A stretch of 64,000 nucleotides of DNA from Candidatus Woesearchaeota archaeon. Lineage in GTDB: Archaea > Nanobdellota > Nanobdellia > Woesearchaeales > JAFGLG01. The DNA lies in contig JAFGLG010000002.1 in NCBI GenBank assembly GCA_016928155.1, positions 16,412 to 80,411 on the forward strand, read 5' to 3'. Made by a program: the position numbers and the translations under genes. The notes under the pieces are model-generated. The model did no database searches, had not been told where the DNA came from, and saw nothing but the letters and a program-made list of their open reading frames with translations. Position 1 is the first letter of the stretch, and every line of letters begins with the position of its first letter. This document shows positions 33,616 to 43,491 of this stretch, one piece after another.

Positions 33616-34926
33616 TCATAAATTCAATATCTTATCCATGCTTGACTTATCAATAATCACCTGATGATCCTCAGGCCCGGTGCCGATCATGAAAAACCTG
33701 TGACCCAGAAACTGCTCAATGAAATCGACATACTTTCTTGCCGGAGGAGTCAAGGTCTTGTGGTCAGCTTCCACAGTCCTGTCCCAAGGATCAAATTCCT
33801 TATAGATTGGCTTGACCTGGGAGAGAACACCTCTTTTGTTGAATGATATGTCCCATCTGGTATAAACCCTGTTGTCGAGCTCATAAGCCACAGCAACTTT
33901 TGGCCTGACACCCAGCTCTGAAAAAACCTCAAGCCTGTCAAGGCATGTCCCGGCAACATAATCCCCTTTTATAGCTCGCAGGGTCTTCTCTGCAGCAATG
34001 CAATCAAACCACCCAAGATGCCTCGGCTTTCCAGTGCTCGTGCCATATTCCCCCCATACCTGCCTCACCTTATCCTGCAGGTCATCAGGCATCTCAGTCA
34101 TGAATGGCCTGTCACCTATACCGACGCTGCTGACAGTGAACTTATAAACAACAACAATATTCTTCGGCCTGTTAGGAGGATTTGTAGGATGTGAAGAGGT
34201 AATACCTGGATATTGGCCGACATCAATGTCAATCAAGGCTCCCTGGGCTCCCTCTTCGACAGCAAAAACAAATCTGGGATCAAAGAAAACATCATCATCA
34301 TCAGCCAAGAAACCTTCCAGACCCCTCCTCTGATTATCATAAGAATCCGCAAATTCCCCAAAAGACCTCAATCCCGGCGGCACACCGGCTGGAAAAGCCT
34401 TTTCCTCAAGGATTTTCATCATCAATCCCTTATCGAGAAACTCAATGAACCTCATGCCGGTCCTGAAATACTTATCCCTTGCAACCTGCTTGATGCCCCT
34501 GCCAGTGGAGGTATGCTCCTTGAGATTATAACACCCCTGATCCTCAGCAGTATGATAATCAAGGATGACATGAGCATTTGAAGAGATACCTAAATTATCC
34601 GGGGTTATCTTGATGCCCCTGCTCCTCAACAATTCAATCTCCTCAAGGAGTGATCTCGGCTCAATATACATCCCCCTGCCAAGAAGTCCATAAACCTCGG
34701 GTGTGATGATGCTGCTGGTGACATGATGAAGCTGATATTTAACACCATCAATGATAACTGTATGGCCCGCATTGTGGGCACCCTGATATCTGACTGCAAG
34801 AATCCTGCTGCTTGGAACATCAAGAAGATGATACCTGCCAATTGCGTGATCGGTGACAGTATAGACACACTTGCCCTTGCCCTCATCACCATTCTGGCCC
34901 CCGATAAATGCCACATCTGACCTCAT
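33616..34926 (-). CDS. purA: Adenylosuccinate synthetase
   Basis: This 436-aa GTP-dependent ligase has the P-loop GGQNGDEGKGK (9-19), GAHNAGHTV (about 50) and STGRGIKQV. It makes adenylosuccinate from IMP and aspartate, the first step to AMP. It lies in the purine operon between guaB and the purO-like gene, so both IMP branches are encoded together. Confidence 0.93.
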   Translation of the reverse strand: MRSDVAFIGGQNGDEGKGKCVYTVTDHAIGRYHLLDVPSSRILAVRYQGAHNAGHTVIIDGVKYQLHHVTSSIITPEVYGLLGRGMYIEPRSLLEEIELLRSRGIKITPDNLGISSNAHVILDYHTAEDQGCYNLKEHTSTGRGIKQVARDKYFRTGMRFIEFLDKGLMMKILEEKAFPAGVPPGLRSFGEFADSYDNQRRGLEGFLADDDDVFFDPRFVFAVEEGAQGALIDIDVGQYPGITSSHPTNPPNRPKNIVVVYKFTVSSVGIGDRPFMTEMPDDLQDKVRQVWGEYGTSTGKPRHLGWFDCIAAEKTLRAIKGDYVAGTCLDRLEVFSELGVRPKVAVAYELDNRVYTRWDISFNKRGVLSQVKPIYKEFDPWDRTVEADHKTLTPPARKYVDFIEQFLGHRFFMIGTGPEDHQVIIDKSSMDKILNL

Positions 34927-34963
34927 AAAAATCCCCCCATGAATTCTTCAATCTTCATTCTTA

Positions 34964-36535
34964 TCAGCTCGAACCAGGTTTATGATAATTCGGCGGGTCA
35001 TTGACCACCTTGACATCATGCACATGAGACTCCAGATGACCAGCGCCGGTCATCTTCCTGAAAGTGACCTGATCCCTCAACTGCTCAAGATTCGCTGCGC
35101 CAGCCATGCCCATGCCACTGCGCAATCCTCCGACCAATTGGACAATGGTATTTGCGATAGGACCTGTATAAGGAACAAGGGCCTCAACTCCCTCTGGGAC
35201 CAGTTTCTCATCTGCCACTTCACCTTGCTGGTATCTGGCTCGTGCCTGCCTGCTCTCTCTCATCGCAGCAAGGCTCCCCATGCCCCTGTAATCCTTCATC
35301 TGCCGGCTGCCAGAAAGGACAATCTCACCAGGCGCCTCTTCAGAGCCTGCAAGCATCATGCCTACCATGACAGAATGGGCTCCTGCAATGATGGCCTTGG
35401 CAATATCACCAGAATACTTGATGCCGCCATCTGCAATAACAGGGATGCCTTTGGCCCTGGCGACTTCATACACTTCATAGATTGCTGTGACCTGGGGGAT
35501 GCCGCCGCCGGTTATTTTCCTTGTAGTGCAGATGGAACCAGGGCCTTGGCCGACCTTGATGCCGTCCGGGTCATACTTCACAAGCTCTGCAGCCTGGACA
35601 GCAGATGAGATATTGCCGACGACAACATCAAGATCCGGGTATTTGGCCTTTATCTCCCTCAATGTCCTGACGGCATTTGTGGTGCTGGCATGAGCAGTAT
35701 CAATGACAATAACATCAGGGTGTGCCTTCAGGATTACCTCAAGCCTATCCAAGGCATCAAGACCATCACCTATAGCAGCACCGACCCTCAGCTGGCCATT
35801 CTCGTCGACATTGTAAGCCTTATAGGATTCGGTCATGGTCCTCTTGACGTCGCTCAGCAAGTACATGGCAACAATCTTGCCCCCATCTACAACAGGAATC
35901 ACCTTCTTGCCCTCATCAACCATCATCCGATAAGCCTTATCAGGGGTTGTGGTCCTGTCAGCGGTTATCAAACCAGTGGTCATTATATCACATGCCTTCT
36001 GAGAAGGGTCATCACAGAGATCAAAATCATTGCCTGTAAGGAGACCGACAAGGTTCCCTGCTTCATTGACGACAGGAAAGCTCCTGAAAGACCAGCCCCT
36101 CTCATCTGCCCTGTCCAGAATCTCCTCTATGGTATCTGACTCCTTGACAGTTATAGGCCCTTCAATCGGACAATTCAAATGATACTTGACCCGTCTTATC
36201 TCTTCTTTCTGCTCCTCAGGAGACATGCTCTTATCAATTATGCCAAGACCACCTTCCTTGGCCATCGCAATCCCCATCTTATACCTAGTAACCCTATCCA
36301 TCGCAGCACTAACAATCGGAATCTTCAATGGGACATTCCTTGAGAATCTAGAAGATACATCAACATCCTTCGGATAGACGTTCGTGAATCTTGGGACAAA
36401 AGTGACGTCGTCATAGCTCAAAGCCTCCTGCATGAGCTGGGATGCCAGGAAGAACTCATCCACAGCACGGTTTATCCTAATATCAAATTCAAGACGATTC
36501 AATACATCCGACAGTTTAATATCACCAATATTCAT
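34964..36535 (-). CDS. guaB: IMP dehydrogenase with CBS pair
   Basis: This 523-aa protein has the TIM-barrel IMPDH domain with catalytic loop [15 protein letters not shown] (about 335) and [15 protein letters not shown], plus a tandem CBS regulatory pair (about 120-240; [16 protein letters not shown]). An extra 30 residues precede the usual [13 protein letters not shown] start. It converts IMP to XMP, the first step to GMP. Confidence 0.95.
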   Translation of the reverse strand: MNIGDIKLSDVLNRLEFDIRINRAVDEFFLASQLMQEALSYDDVTFVPRFTNVYPKDVDVSSRFSRNVPLKIPIVSAAMDRVTRYKMGIAMAKEGGLGIIDKSMSPEEQKEEIRRVKYHLNCPIEGPITVKESDTIEEILDRADERGWSFRSFPVVNEAGNLVGLLTGNDFDLCDDPSQKACDIMTTGLITADRTTTPDKAYRMMVDEGKKVIPVVDGGKIVAMYLLSDVKRTMTESYKAYNVDENGQLRVGAAIGDGLDALDRLEVILKAHPDVIVIDTAHASTTNAVRTLREIKAKYPDLDVVVGNISSAVQAAELVKYDPDGIKVGQGPGSICTTRKITGGGIPQVTAIYEVYEVARAKGIPVIADGGIKYSGDIAKAIIAGAHSVMVGMMLAGSEEAPGEIVLSGSRQMKDYRGMGSLAAMRESRQARARYQQGEVADEKLVPEGVEALVPYTGPIANTIVQLVGGLRSGMGMAGAANLEQLRDQVTFRKMTGAGHLESHVHDVKVVNDPPNYHKPGSS

Positions 36536-36544
36536 ATTATCACC

Positions 36545-37840
36545 CTAGTGCTTGAAACTTCGCTGGCCAGTGAATACCATCGTAGCATTCTTCTCATTGC
36601 AGGCCTCGATGACCTGCCAATCATTCACGCTGCCTCCTGGCTGGATGACTGCAGTGACTCCCTCTTCAAGTCCTACATCGATGCCATCCCTAAAAGGGAA
36701 GAATGCATCGCTCACCATTATCGCTCCAACAAGACCTCCATGGACATCTTGGACTGTCCACTTTATCTCTTTCAGAGTCTTGAGATCCTTCGGGGAGGCA
36801 TATCTGGTCTTCACCCGATATAGCAACTCATTATAGGACAAACCAAGAGCTTCGTATACCATTATATCTGTCAGTTTAGAATAAGCTTTATCCCTGGCAA
36901 TCTCAGCTGCTCCAACCCTATCCTGCTCACCAGTGCCTATGCCTACTGTAACTCCATCCTTGACATAGATGACAGAATTCGATGAGACCCCTGACTCCAC
37001 AAGCCACCCAAACAACATGTCCCTGAACTCGTTCTCAGTGGGCTCTCTTTGAACCTTAAACAACTCCCCTTTCCTTTGATGATATCCTAAAGGAAGTGCT
37101 TTAATATCCTCAAGAGTTCTTGCCTGCGGGACGTAAGATGTCTGTACAATCAAGCCACCATCTATGAGGCTCTTGAAATCAAGCACTGGGACCCCTACCC
37201 AATCCTTAAGTGCACTCATGTTACTGATACGCATGACCCTCAAATTCTTCTTCGTGCCCAATACACTCATGACACCACCCTCATACTCAGGAGCGACAAC
37301 AACCTCAGCATACCGTGATGCGATGGCCTCTGCAGTCGCCATATCGACAGGAAGATTCAAAGCAATGGCACCACCAAAAGCAGCCAGACGGTCTGCACAA
37401 TCTGCCTTGACATAAGCATCTACAAGGCTTGTTCCGATAGCAACACCGCAAGGATTATTATGCTTCATAATTGCAACAACAGGCTCACCTGAGAAATATC
37501 TGAGTATATTCATCGCATTATCTGCATCTGTGATATTGATCTTACCAGGATGCTTGCCAGACTGAAGGAGCTCAGCATCAGAAGCAAGCCAGCGACCAGG
37601 CTGGATCGTCTCCACATCACCAATTATCAGGTTACCATTGAGTAGCCTATACATTGCAGCCTGCTGACCAGGATTCTCACCATAACGCAAGCCGCTCTCG
37701 ACCAATGTGCCGTCGCTGTCAGGCACTTTCCAAGTGGCCTTCTCAAATCTCAACACCTTATCCCCCAGAGTGATGGTCATCGAATCCGGGAAATGTTCCT
37801 CCATCCTTGTCGTATAATCCTTCTGCAATCTTCTATCCAT
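36545..37840 (-). CDS. purH: AICAR transformylase (PurH without cyclohydrolase domain)
   Basis: This 431-aa protein holds only the AICARFT half of PurH: LRYGENPGQQAAMY, KHNNPCGVAIG (catalytic Lys-His and loop), FGGAIALN and the C-terminal VTAVIQPGGS...ATMVFTGQRSFKH. It transfers the formyl group to AICAR. The missing cyclohydrolase is probably supplied by the PurO-like gene four positions downstream in the operon. Confidence 0.92.
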   Translation of the reverse strand: MDRRLQKDYTTRMEEHFPDSMTITLGDKVLRFEKATWKVPDSDGTLVESGLRYGENPGQQAAMYRLLNGNLIIGDVETIQPGRWLASDAELLQSGKHPGKINITDADNAMNILRYFSGEPVVAIMKHNNPCGVAIGTSLVDAYVKADCADRLAAFGGAIALNLPVDMATAEAIASRYAEVVVAPEYEGGVMSVLGTKKNLRVMRISNMSALKDWVGVPVLDFKSLIDGGLIVQTSYVPQARTLEDIKALPLGYHQRKGELFKVQREPTENEFRDMLFGWLVESGVSSNSVIYVKDGVTVGIGTGEQDRVGAAEIARDKAYSKLTDIMVYEALGLSYNELLYRVKTRYASPKDLKTLKEIKWTVQDVHGGLVGAIMVSDAFFPFRDGIDVGLEEGVTAVIQPGGSVNDWQVIEACNEKNATMVFTGQRSFKH

Positions 37841-37852
37841 AGCAAATCACCT

Positions 37853-39307
37853 TCATGCCGCTTTTGTTCCTGAAAAATAAACAGGCTCACCATTGTGGGC
37901 CCTGAATAATACCCCTGTCTTGCCATCCTCTGTAGATTTCAAAATACTGACAACCTTTGCATCAAGACCCTTTGATCTTATGAGTGCTAATGCACTAGCT
38001 GGCTTATCGGATGCTATGAAAGCCTCATTCCCCATGGGGAACATACCATAGACAGCTTGGACTGGTGTATCACCACATAATGCAACCTCCCTTGGATCAG
38101 GTTCATAGATGCGACTGAGCTCTGCATATAAACCATGCTTGGCGAGAGGCTTAGCAAGCTTCGAATCAAAAGCGCCGCCGCTCATATGAGTGACCCATGA
38201 AGCAAGACCTCCGTCGATGAGCTGCTTGAATACTGGATAGAAGACAGTGGATGGCTCTGCAAGGAACCCCAGATATTTCTTGCCTTCATCAGATAGATGA
38301 TACCTAGGACCAAGCATCTCAACCATAGCTTTTCTCTTTGCACTGATGCCGTTAGACCGCGGTGTAGGATTGCCTCTGATAGCAATCAAGTAATCACCTG
38401 CTTTCGGATGCAATGAATTCCTCAATCTCTCCTCGTCGATCAAGCTGATCGCTGTTCCGCTGAGATTGAAAGCAGGAGCTTTCCTAGTATAACCCATCCA
38501 TCTGCTATCAGCCCTATGCGGAACAACATAATAAGGGAAGCCCATGGTCCGCGTGACATAACATGCCTCTTCTTCAAATGCTCTTGTCGGGATAGAACCC
38601 CTATGCTCAAGCATATCAAACACTGCAATCACTTCTGCACCTACCTTGCTCGCATCATCGACCTTCATGGCAAGGGAATCATACAAAGCACCAGGGAACC
38701 TGCGCAACCGCTCATAGAACTCAGGCTTTGTGCCGATACCATCACAGTTGAGATAAATCGCTCTCCCTTTGGGATCAAAATCAAAATATTGTATCCCCAA
38801 CAAGGATAATCTCTCATTAACAAGTTCCTTCATGCGCTCTTCATACATGCACAACAAAGTACCACAGACATTTGCCTGGACATTCGGATTGACACGAGCT
38901 CCAAGGATCGCATTCTCTCCATTTATTATGCCAAACCTATGATAATCAGCCCTCTCAGCCATAACTTTCCCGACCAAATCTATCAGACCGATATCACCAG
39001 AATTCGAGTCAACAACATCAGCAAGCACCAGAGGCTTTGCGCCTGCCTCTGCAGCAATCCAAGCAAGATAATCAACCATGGATGCAGTGTGCCAATCAGG
39101 TCTCTTGTAGTCCAGCCCTGGGACAGAGAAGGCAAGAGCACGATGTCCTTCAGGAATCCTAACAACCTTCAAACCACCCATCTCAGAGTCGAGAACCTCA
39201 ACAAAGTCTTCCACATTCCTCAGCGTAGGAACACAAATAGCGTTCAGAAGAGCAGCACCCTCCTGATCCTGTGCAACAACCTTATCTAGGTATGGGCTTA
39301 AGTCCAT
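37853..39307 (-). CDS. PurM-like phosphoribosylformylglycinamidine cyclo-ligase
   Basis: The second half resembles AIR synthetase: LIAIRGNPTPRSNGISAKRKAMVEM and WVTHMSGGAFDSKLAKPLAK match the GLHSNGxSLVRK and HITGGGxxxN regions, and MEVDDASK-type KVDDASKVGAE fits the ATP site. At 484 aa it is about 140 residues longer than usual PurM, mostly at the N-terminus. The operon context makes AIR synthesis likely, although the sequence is divergent. Confidence 0.75.
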   Translation of the reverse strand: MDLSPYLDKVVAQDQEGAALLNAICVPTLRNVEDFVEVLDSEMGGLKVVRIPEGHRALAFSVPGLDYKRPDWHTASMVDYLAWIAAEAGAKPLVLADVVDSNSGDIGLIDLVGKVMAERADYHRFGIINGENAILGARVNPNVQANVCGTLLCMYEERMKELVNERLSLLGIQYFDFDPKGRAIYLNCDGIGTKPEFYERLRRFPGALYDSLAMKVDDASKVGAEVIAVFDMLEHRGSIPTRAFEEEACYVTRTMGFPYYVVPHRADSRWMGYTRKAPAFNLSGTAISLIDEERLRNSLHPKAGDYLIAIRGNPTPRSNGISAKRKAMVEMLGPRYHLSDEGKKYLGFLAEPSTVFYPVFKQLIDGGLASWVTHMSGGAFDSKLAKPLAKHGLYAELSRIYEPDPREVALCGDTPVQAVYGMFPMGNEAFIASDKPASALALIRSKGLDAKVVSILKSTEDGKTGVLFRAHNGEPVYFSGTKAA

Positions 39308-39316
39308 ATCAACACC

Positions 39317-40744
39317 TCATAAAATATCTTTCGGCTGGTACGCGGCCTGAGTCGGATACCTCTCGAAAAAAGGAACTGCAAAATCATGAACCATTCCGAT
39401 CTGCTGCAGAGCCAACCCGACAAAATGCTCCCTGTCCTGAAGAAGGTTCTCCAAGACAGACTTTGATATTCCAGCCCCTGCAAAAATTGGATCAACAGCA
39501 AGATCACTTGAGAGATCAGGAGGAGTTCCAGACTTCCTCATGCCAAGAGCTGCTGCAATAGAATGCTTCTTGATGACCTCATGAGCAGTCTCCCTATCGA
39601 TACCATATGTCTGCGCGAGATTCAATATCTCAGTCGTGGCCAAGAACGGAAGATAACGATCAGCCTCAGCCGAGATAATCGCAGGATAAGCACCCATCTC
39701 CTTGAAGACTGTCAAAGCAGCCTCGCAAAGACCGTCAGAAGCATAGAAGGCATCAGGTAGTATTACCCTTCTCACAACAGAACAGGAAACATCACCCTCT
39801 GCAAGCTGAGCACCTGAAAGCCTCGAACCTCCGTCAGCATACATCTTGAGAAGCTCGGCAAAACCCCAGACCCTCTCAGAGGTCCTTGTGTTCATCTTGT
39901 GAGGCATAGCACTTGAACCCACCTGACCTTCCTTGAAACCCTCAGTGACCAATTCACTGCTTGCCATGAGCCTCATGTTATTTGCGAAGTTCTCGACAGA
40001 AGAAGCGACCTGGGAAAGATGAGCAAGGAGGGAATAGTCAAGAGAACGAGGATATACCTGACCTGTAGAATGTAATACCCTGGAGAAACCAAGACTCTCA
40101 GCAACCATTGCTTCCATCTGGTCAACCTTATCGCTGCTGCCTAACAGGGTCAATAGATCAAACTGGGTTCCTACCGGACCTTTGATGCCACGCATCGGAT
40201 AATCCCTGATGAAATCCTCAAAAGGAGCAAGGTGCTCAAGAAGCTCCTCTTCCCACATCGAGAATCGTCTTCCCAAAAGAGTGAGCTGAGCAGGCTGGAG
40301 ATGAGTCCTTGCTGTAAGGCAAATGTTAGCATACGCGTCAGCCTTCTTGTCCATGGCAGCAAGAATCGCAACATATTTTCCGAAGACCAGCTTAGCAGCA
40401 TCCATGATCTGCCATTGCTCAACATTATCAGTCAAATCCCTGCTTGTGAGCGGCCTATGGATGTAACCATTTACACCTGCAGCACCTGAAAAACCCTGGA
40501 TTTTCGCCTTGATATCATGCCTAAGCTCTGCCTCCATTTCCCTAATAGCATCACGGTTATCAACATCAATCGCTGATTCGTATGCTTCGATTATCGGAGA
40601 AGGTATATCAACGCCCATCTGCTTCTCAGCCTTGAGAATCTCAACCCAGAACCTCCTTTCCCTCCTTGTCTTCTCCAAATCTGACCAAATAGAATTCATC
40701 TCATCTGTAGCATAACGATCTGACAAAACATTTAGATTAGCCAT
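39317..40744 (-). CDS. purB: Adenylosuccinate lyase
   Basis: This 475-aa lyase has the fumarase-superfamily signature GSSAMPHKMNTRTSERV (about residue 285) and TARTHLQPAQLTLLGRRFSMW. It acts twice in purine synthesis (SAICAR to AICAR, adenylosuccinate to AMP). It is the first gene of the purine operon; no clear TATA box was identified upstream. ATG chosen over the preceding TTG. Confidence 0.93.
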   Translation of the reverse strand: MANLNVLSDRYATDEMNSIWSDLEKTRRERRFWVEILKAEKQMGVDIPSPIIEAYESAIDVDNRDAIREMEAELRHDIKAKIQGFSGAAGVNGYIHRPLTSRDLTDNVEQWQIMDAAKLVFGKYVAILAAMDKKADAYANICLTARTHLQPAQLTLLGRRFSMWEEELLEHLAPFEDFIRDYPMRGIKGPVGTQFDLLTLLGSSDKVDQMEAMVAESLGFSRVLHSTGQVYPRSLDYSLLAHLSQVASSVENFANNMRLMASSELVTEGFKEGQVGSSAMPHKMNTRTSERVWGFAELLKMYADGGSRLSGAQLAEGDVSCSVVRRVILPDAFYASDGLCEAALTVFKEMGAYPAIISAEADRYLPFLATTEILNLAQTYGIDRETAHEVIKKHSIAAALGMRKSGTPPDLSSDLAVDPIFAGAGISKSVLENLLQDREHFVGLALQQIGMVHDFAVPFFERYPTQAAYQPKDIL

Positions 40745-40818
40745 CAAACCACCCAGCTACAGAAATCGATAGTTACTATAAAAAGATGGATAGTCCCATA
40801 TCAGTAAAAAAGAGAAAG

Positions 40819-40828
40819 GTTTAAATAG
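40819..40828 (+). promoter_or_regulatory. TATA box upstream of micro-ORF
   Basis: GTTTAAATAG fits the archaeal TATA consensus and lies about 27 bases before the ATG of a 21-codon ORF at 40852, which predicts a leaderless transcript start near 40850. Confidence 0.55.
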
Positions 40829-40851
40829 TATGCTGACTACCTGACTTGGTT

Positions 40852-40917
40852 ATGCAAATGACCAGAATATTAAACATTATTATTGTCGTCGTCATCTTGC
40901 TAGTCCTTATCATATAA
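40852..40917 (+). CDS. Micro-ORF encoding a 21-aa membrane peptide
   Basis: The ORF starts MQMTRILN and continues with 13 Ile, Val and Leu residues in a row, enough for one membrane helix. TATA spacing predicts leaderless translation of this ORF. It is followed by three hairpins and a 72-aa ORF. It could be a type I toxin-like peptide, a small regulatory membrane peptide or a leader peptide. Shortness makes it tentative. Confidence 0.4.
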   Translation: MQMTRILNIIIVVVILLVLII

Positions 40918-40921
40918 AACC

Positions 40922-41037
40922 GGGCTTTTCCGCCGTGATTCTGGAAAGGCCCCACACGAAAGACTTGATAAAAATATATCCTGTTGAAATGACGGGGTAA
41001 AGGCATACTCCCAAGAACCCTGCTCCACGGGTTTCTT
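40922..41037 (+). ncRNA. Structured region with three successive hairpins
   Basis: GGGCTTTTCC (40922-40931) pairs with GGAAAGGCCC (40943-40952), 10 bp with one wobble. TATCCTGT (40977-40984) pairs with ACGGGGTA (40992-40999), 8 bp with two GU pairs. AAGAACCC (41013-41020) pairs with GGGTTTCTT (41029-41037) with one bulge. The region has no coding character and lies in the transcript expected from the TATA box at 40819. It may be a small RNA or a regulatory leader for the next ORF. No known family is recognised. Confidence 0.5.
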
Positions 41038-41098
41038 AGCCAGTAGCCTGATCAGACATAGATGGAGCCATGCAAAACAAAACAACAAAGGTGAGAAA

Positions 41099-41317
41099 AT
41101 GTTAGGACCAACAGACCAACAATTATTCGAACAGGAGCTAGGAGCAGACTTTTATGGATGCAGGCCAGCAGGGCCCAAAATGATAAAAGCCCAGCCTGGA
41201 ACAGGGCCAACACTGGACGATAAAGTGCAGAATCCGGAACCCAAGCCTCTCCAGACAAACCAGATGACCTGCGTCAGCATGAATTATTTCGGAGTCGGTG
41301 CGCACAGGGGGTACTGA
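41099..41317 (+). CDS. Hypothetical protein (72 aa)
   Basis: The ORF has a GGTGAG ribosome site 5 bases before its ATG. The protein is soluble and Pro/Gln-rich (MLGPTDQQLFEQELGADFYG...), with two Cys and no known family. It may share a transcript with the micro-ORF and hairpins upstream. Coding is plausible but unproven. Confidence 0.4.
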   Translation: MLGPTDQQLFEQELGADFYGCRPAGPKMIKAQPGTGPTLDDKVQNPEPKPLQTNQMTCVSMNYFGVGAHRGY

Positions 41318-41336
41318 CCAATAGGAATAAAAAAAA

Positions 41337-41978
41337 TCATTTCTTCTTTTTCTTTACCTTCTCAGCCGGCTGGATCTTCCCGACAAGCTTCTTGTAGCTT
41401 ATGCCGATAAGCACAAGGAATTCGAGCAATAGCACAATGAATCTCATAATCCGGCTCATATCACCGAAATACCTTATTGTGCCGTAAATGATGAGCAAAA
41501 TCCCGCCGATCATGACGCCTGAACCCATGAAATCAATCCGCCAGTAGACACCGAAGATTATCCCAATAAGCCCGAGAATCGTTGCCATGTAGAAGACAAT
41601 CTGGCTGTGCTTCTTGTTATCTTCCCGGAAATCCCTGTTGCAGGTATCACATCTCTCAAACACCCTGCATCCATTCTCGTCGTATGTGAATTTGGGTATA
41701 TCCTCGCCGCACTCCTGATAATAACGGTCCATGTCAGCGCATTTGGATTCATCAATCGCCTTCATGGGCTCGGGGAACTCTTTTCCGCAATAATCTTCCC
41801 ATTCAGGGCTCGGATAGAAAGCCTCAATGCCGAAACCCACAACCAAAGCAAACATTATCGCAATCGCAACAGTCATGACAACATGCTTGAATGCCATCGT
41901 CTCACCTCTATTCTTGTGTTCATAATAGGCATACAAAACAACCAATAATACAACCAGCAAAATGCCTGGTATGACCAT
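41337..41978 (-). CDS. Membrane protein with Cys-rich outer loop (213 aa)
   Basis: Two N-terminal membrane helices (about 3-20 and 29-50) precede a hydrophilic loop (about 55-125) with six Cys, including CDTC, then three more helices and a lysine-rich end (VKKKKK). The loop may be extracytoplasmic and disulphide-bonded. No family is recognised. Confidence 0.65.
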   Translation of the reverse strand: MVIPGILLVVLLVVLYAYYEHKNRGETMAFKHVVMTVAIAIMFALVVGFGIEAFYPSPEWEDYCGKEFPEPMKAIDESKCADMDRYYQECGEDIPKFTYDENGCRVFERCDTCNRDFREDNKKHSQIVFYMATILGLIGIIFGVYWRIDFMGSGVMIGGILLIIYGTIRYFGDMSRIMRFIVLLLEFLVLIGISYKKLVGKIQPAEKVKKKKK

Positions 41979-42313
41979 CTTAGGCTTTATTGCTCAAGAG
42001 CTTATAAATATTATGAATTAGAAGCTCTGTCCAGAATCCTGCTAATGCTCTATTCGCTTTAAAATATCTGCTTCAAAATGAAGGCTTTTCATTTGGATTT
42101 CCGGTGAGTGCAGATAATTCAGGCCTTTATCAGCCCAAAGAAAGTCAGCCCAAAGAAAGCCTTTGACAAACCCTTGCCACCCACTTAATTCTGCTGTCAA
42201 GTTCTTCTACTGCCAAGTTCTTCTGCTGTCCTTCTTTCTGACCAAGCCAATGATTCACTGAACAGACAAAGAAACCCAAATATTTAAATATTGATTCTCC
42301 ATAAAACCCGCTT
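41979..42313. other. Spacer with short tandem repeats and a promoter
   Basis: The spacer holds two pairs of short tandem repeats: CAGCCCAAAGAAAG twice (42131-42159) and CTGTCAAGTTCTTCT/CTGCCAAGTTCTTCT (42194-42224). A hairpin AAATGAA...TTCATTT lies near 42078-42097. A TATA box (ATATTTAAATATTG, 42280-42293) serves the zinc-ribbon gene. No larger ORF is supported. Confidence 0.45.
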
Positions 42314-42472
42314 ATGACACAGTTCACATGCAAATACTGCGGGTACAGGTTCCAGCCCAAAAAGGACATGAAAGAAGTCCCGAAGAAATGCCCTTACTGC
42401 GCAAGGGAAGGCTTTGTGGAGAACACATCAGCGATAGTCAAGAACATACTGGATGAAGCCGGAGTCAGATAG
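42314..42472 (+). CDS. Small zinc-ribbon protein (52 aa)
   Basis: The ORF starts MTQFTCKYCGYRFQPKKD, with a zinc ribbon CKYC...CPYC (17 residues between the pairs) and a helical tail. This resembles the short archaeal zinc-ribbon proteins with a rubredoxin-like N-terminus. The TATA box at 42280-42293 gives a nearly leaderless mRNA. The role is unknown, probably nucleic-acid or protein binding. Confidence 0.7.
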   Translation: MTQFTCKYCGYRFQPKKDMKEVPKKCPYCAREGFVENTSAIVKNILDEAGVR

Positions 42473-42487
42473 GACCGGAGCCCGCAG

Positions 42488-43459
42488 TCAGATAACCTCT
42501 TTCATCCTACTTATCTCTTTTCTCAGATCCGCTACAGACGTGACGACCCTGACATCACTGCCCCTGACAAAATCCTTCACCTTTCCAGAATGCAGGAGGT
42601 CTGTCTTGGAAAGGTATATCAATAACGGCTTATCAAAGCCTTTCATCCTCATGAGCAGCTTATGCTGATCCGCAAGAGGGTAGCTCTCAGTGAGATCAAA
42701 GACAAAGACAATCGCATGGACGACATATTTGATCGCAAGATAAGCCTGCTTCTCGATATTATTCATCTTATCGACACGGTTCAGAGTCCCAGGGGTGTCG
42801 ATGAACTGGACCCTGCGATGGTTGATCATGTCATAGCCAAGATTAAGTGATTTTGTGGTGAAGGCATATGTGTTTATCTCAGGCCTGCTTGTTGTGATCC
42901 TCGAAAGGAGAGTGGACTTCCCGACATTCGGGAATCCGGAGATGGCGACAGTGAAGAGAGAGGTCTTGATCGTCGGATATTCCCTCATTATCTTCCTGCA
43001 CTCCTCAAGATAATCAAGATTCTCAGAGACCTGCCTGAGGATGGATGATATCCTGCCCATGAACTGCTGCCTGAACCTGTTGACATCCTGGATGACCCTG
43101 CACCCAGTTATCTTCTTGATGTAGATCTTGTGTATCTCCTCTATCTTTCCAGCTGCCCAGTTGAGAGAACCCAGAGATTTCTTCAGTGCGACATAATCAA
43201 GGGTTATCCTGACGAGCTCCTGATAGAACTCATCAAGCTGATCGAATGAAGGGAAAGACCTGAGGATCATATCCAGGGATTCAACAAGAGACCTCTTGAT
43301 CTCGTCAAGCTTCTCCCGCTCTATGTCCTTTGACTTCTTCAGGGGATCAAGCCTCTTCTTGGACAATCTTGCTGCTGCTGCCTTCTTGTTCGCCCTTTTA
43401 ACAGCAACATCTAGATAGAACTGGTACTTCTCAATCTTGGAAAGCCCTTGAAAATTCAT
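42488..43459 (-). CDS. Nog1-type GTPase
   Basis: This 323-aa protein has the helical Nog1 N-domain (about 1-155) and an Obg-type G domain: G1 GFPNVGKST (about 175), G3 DTPGT and G4 SKTD. This is the layout of Nog1, needed for 60S/50S subunit assembly in eukaryotes and conserved in archaea. It is convergent with the zinc-ribbon gene. It shares the minus strand with the YkgJ gene upstream, and a TATA-like stretch lies between them. Confidence 0.9.
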   Translation of the reverse strand: MNFQGLSKIEKYQFYLDVAVKRANKKAAAARLSKKRLDPLKKSKDIEREKLDEIKRSLVESLDMILRSFPSFDQLDEFYQELVRITLDYVALKKSLGSLNWAAGKIEEIHKIYIKKITGCRVIQDVNRFRQQFMGRISSILRQVSENLDYLEECRKIMREYPTIKTSLFTVAISGFPNVGKSTLLSRITTSRPEINTYAFTTKSLNLGYDMINHRRVQFIDTPGTLNRVDKMNNIEKQAYLAIKYVVHAIVFVFDLTESYPLADQHKLLMRMKGFDKPLLIYLSKTDLLHSGKVKDFVRGSDVRVVTSVADLRKEISRMKEVI

Positions 43460-43491
43460 GGATCTGGAAATAAATTGCAGTGTTTAAATAG

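Noticed and set aside
40981..41088. RNase P RNA or SRP RNA in the hairpin-rich spacer
   Set aside because: Fragments resembling conserved RNase P motifs occur in the wrong order, and no SRP helix 8 motif is present.
42131..42224. Short tandem repeats as a CRISPR array
   Set aside because: Only two copies of each unit, no regular spacers, no cas genes nearby.
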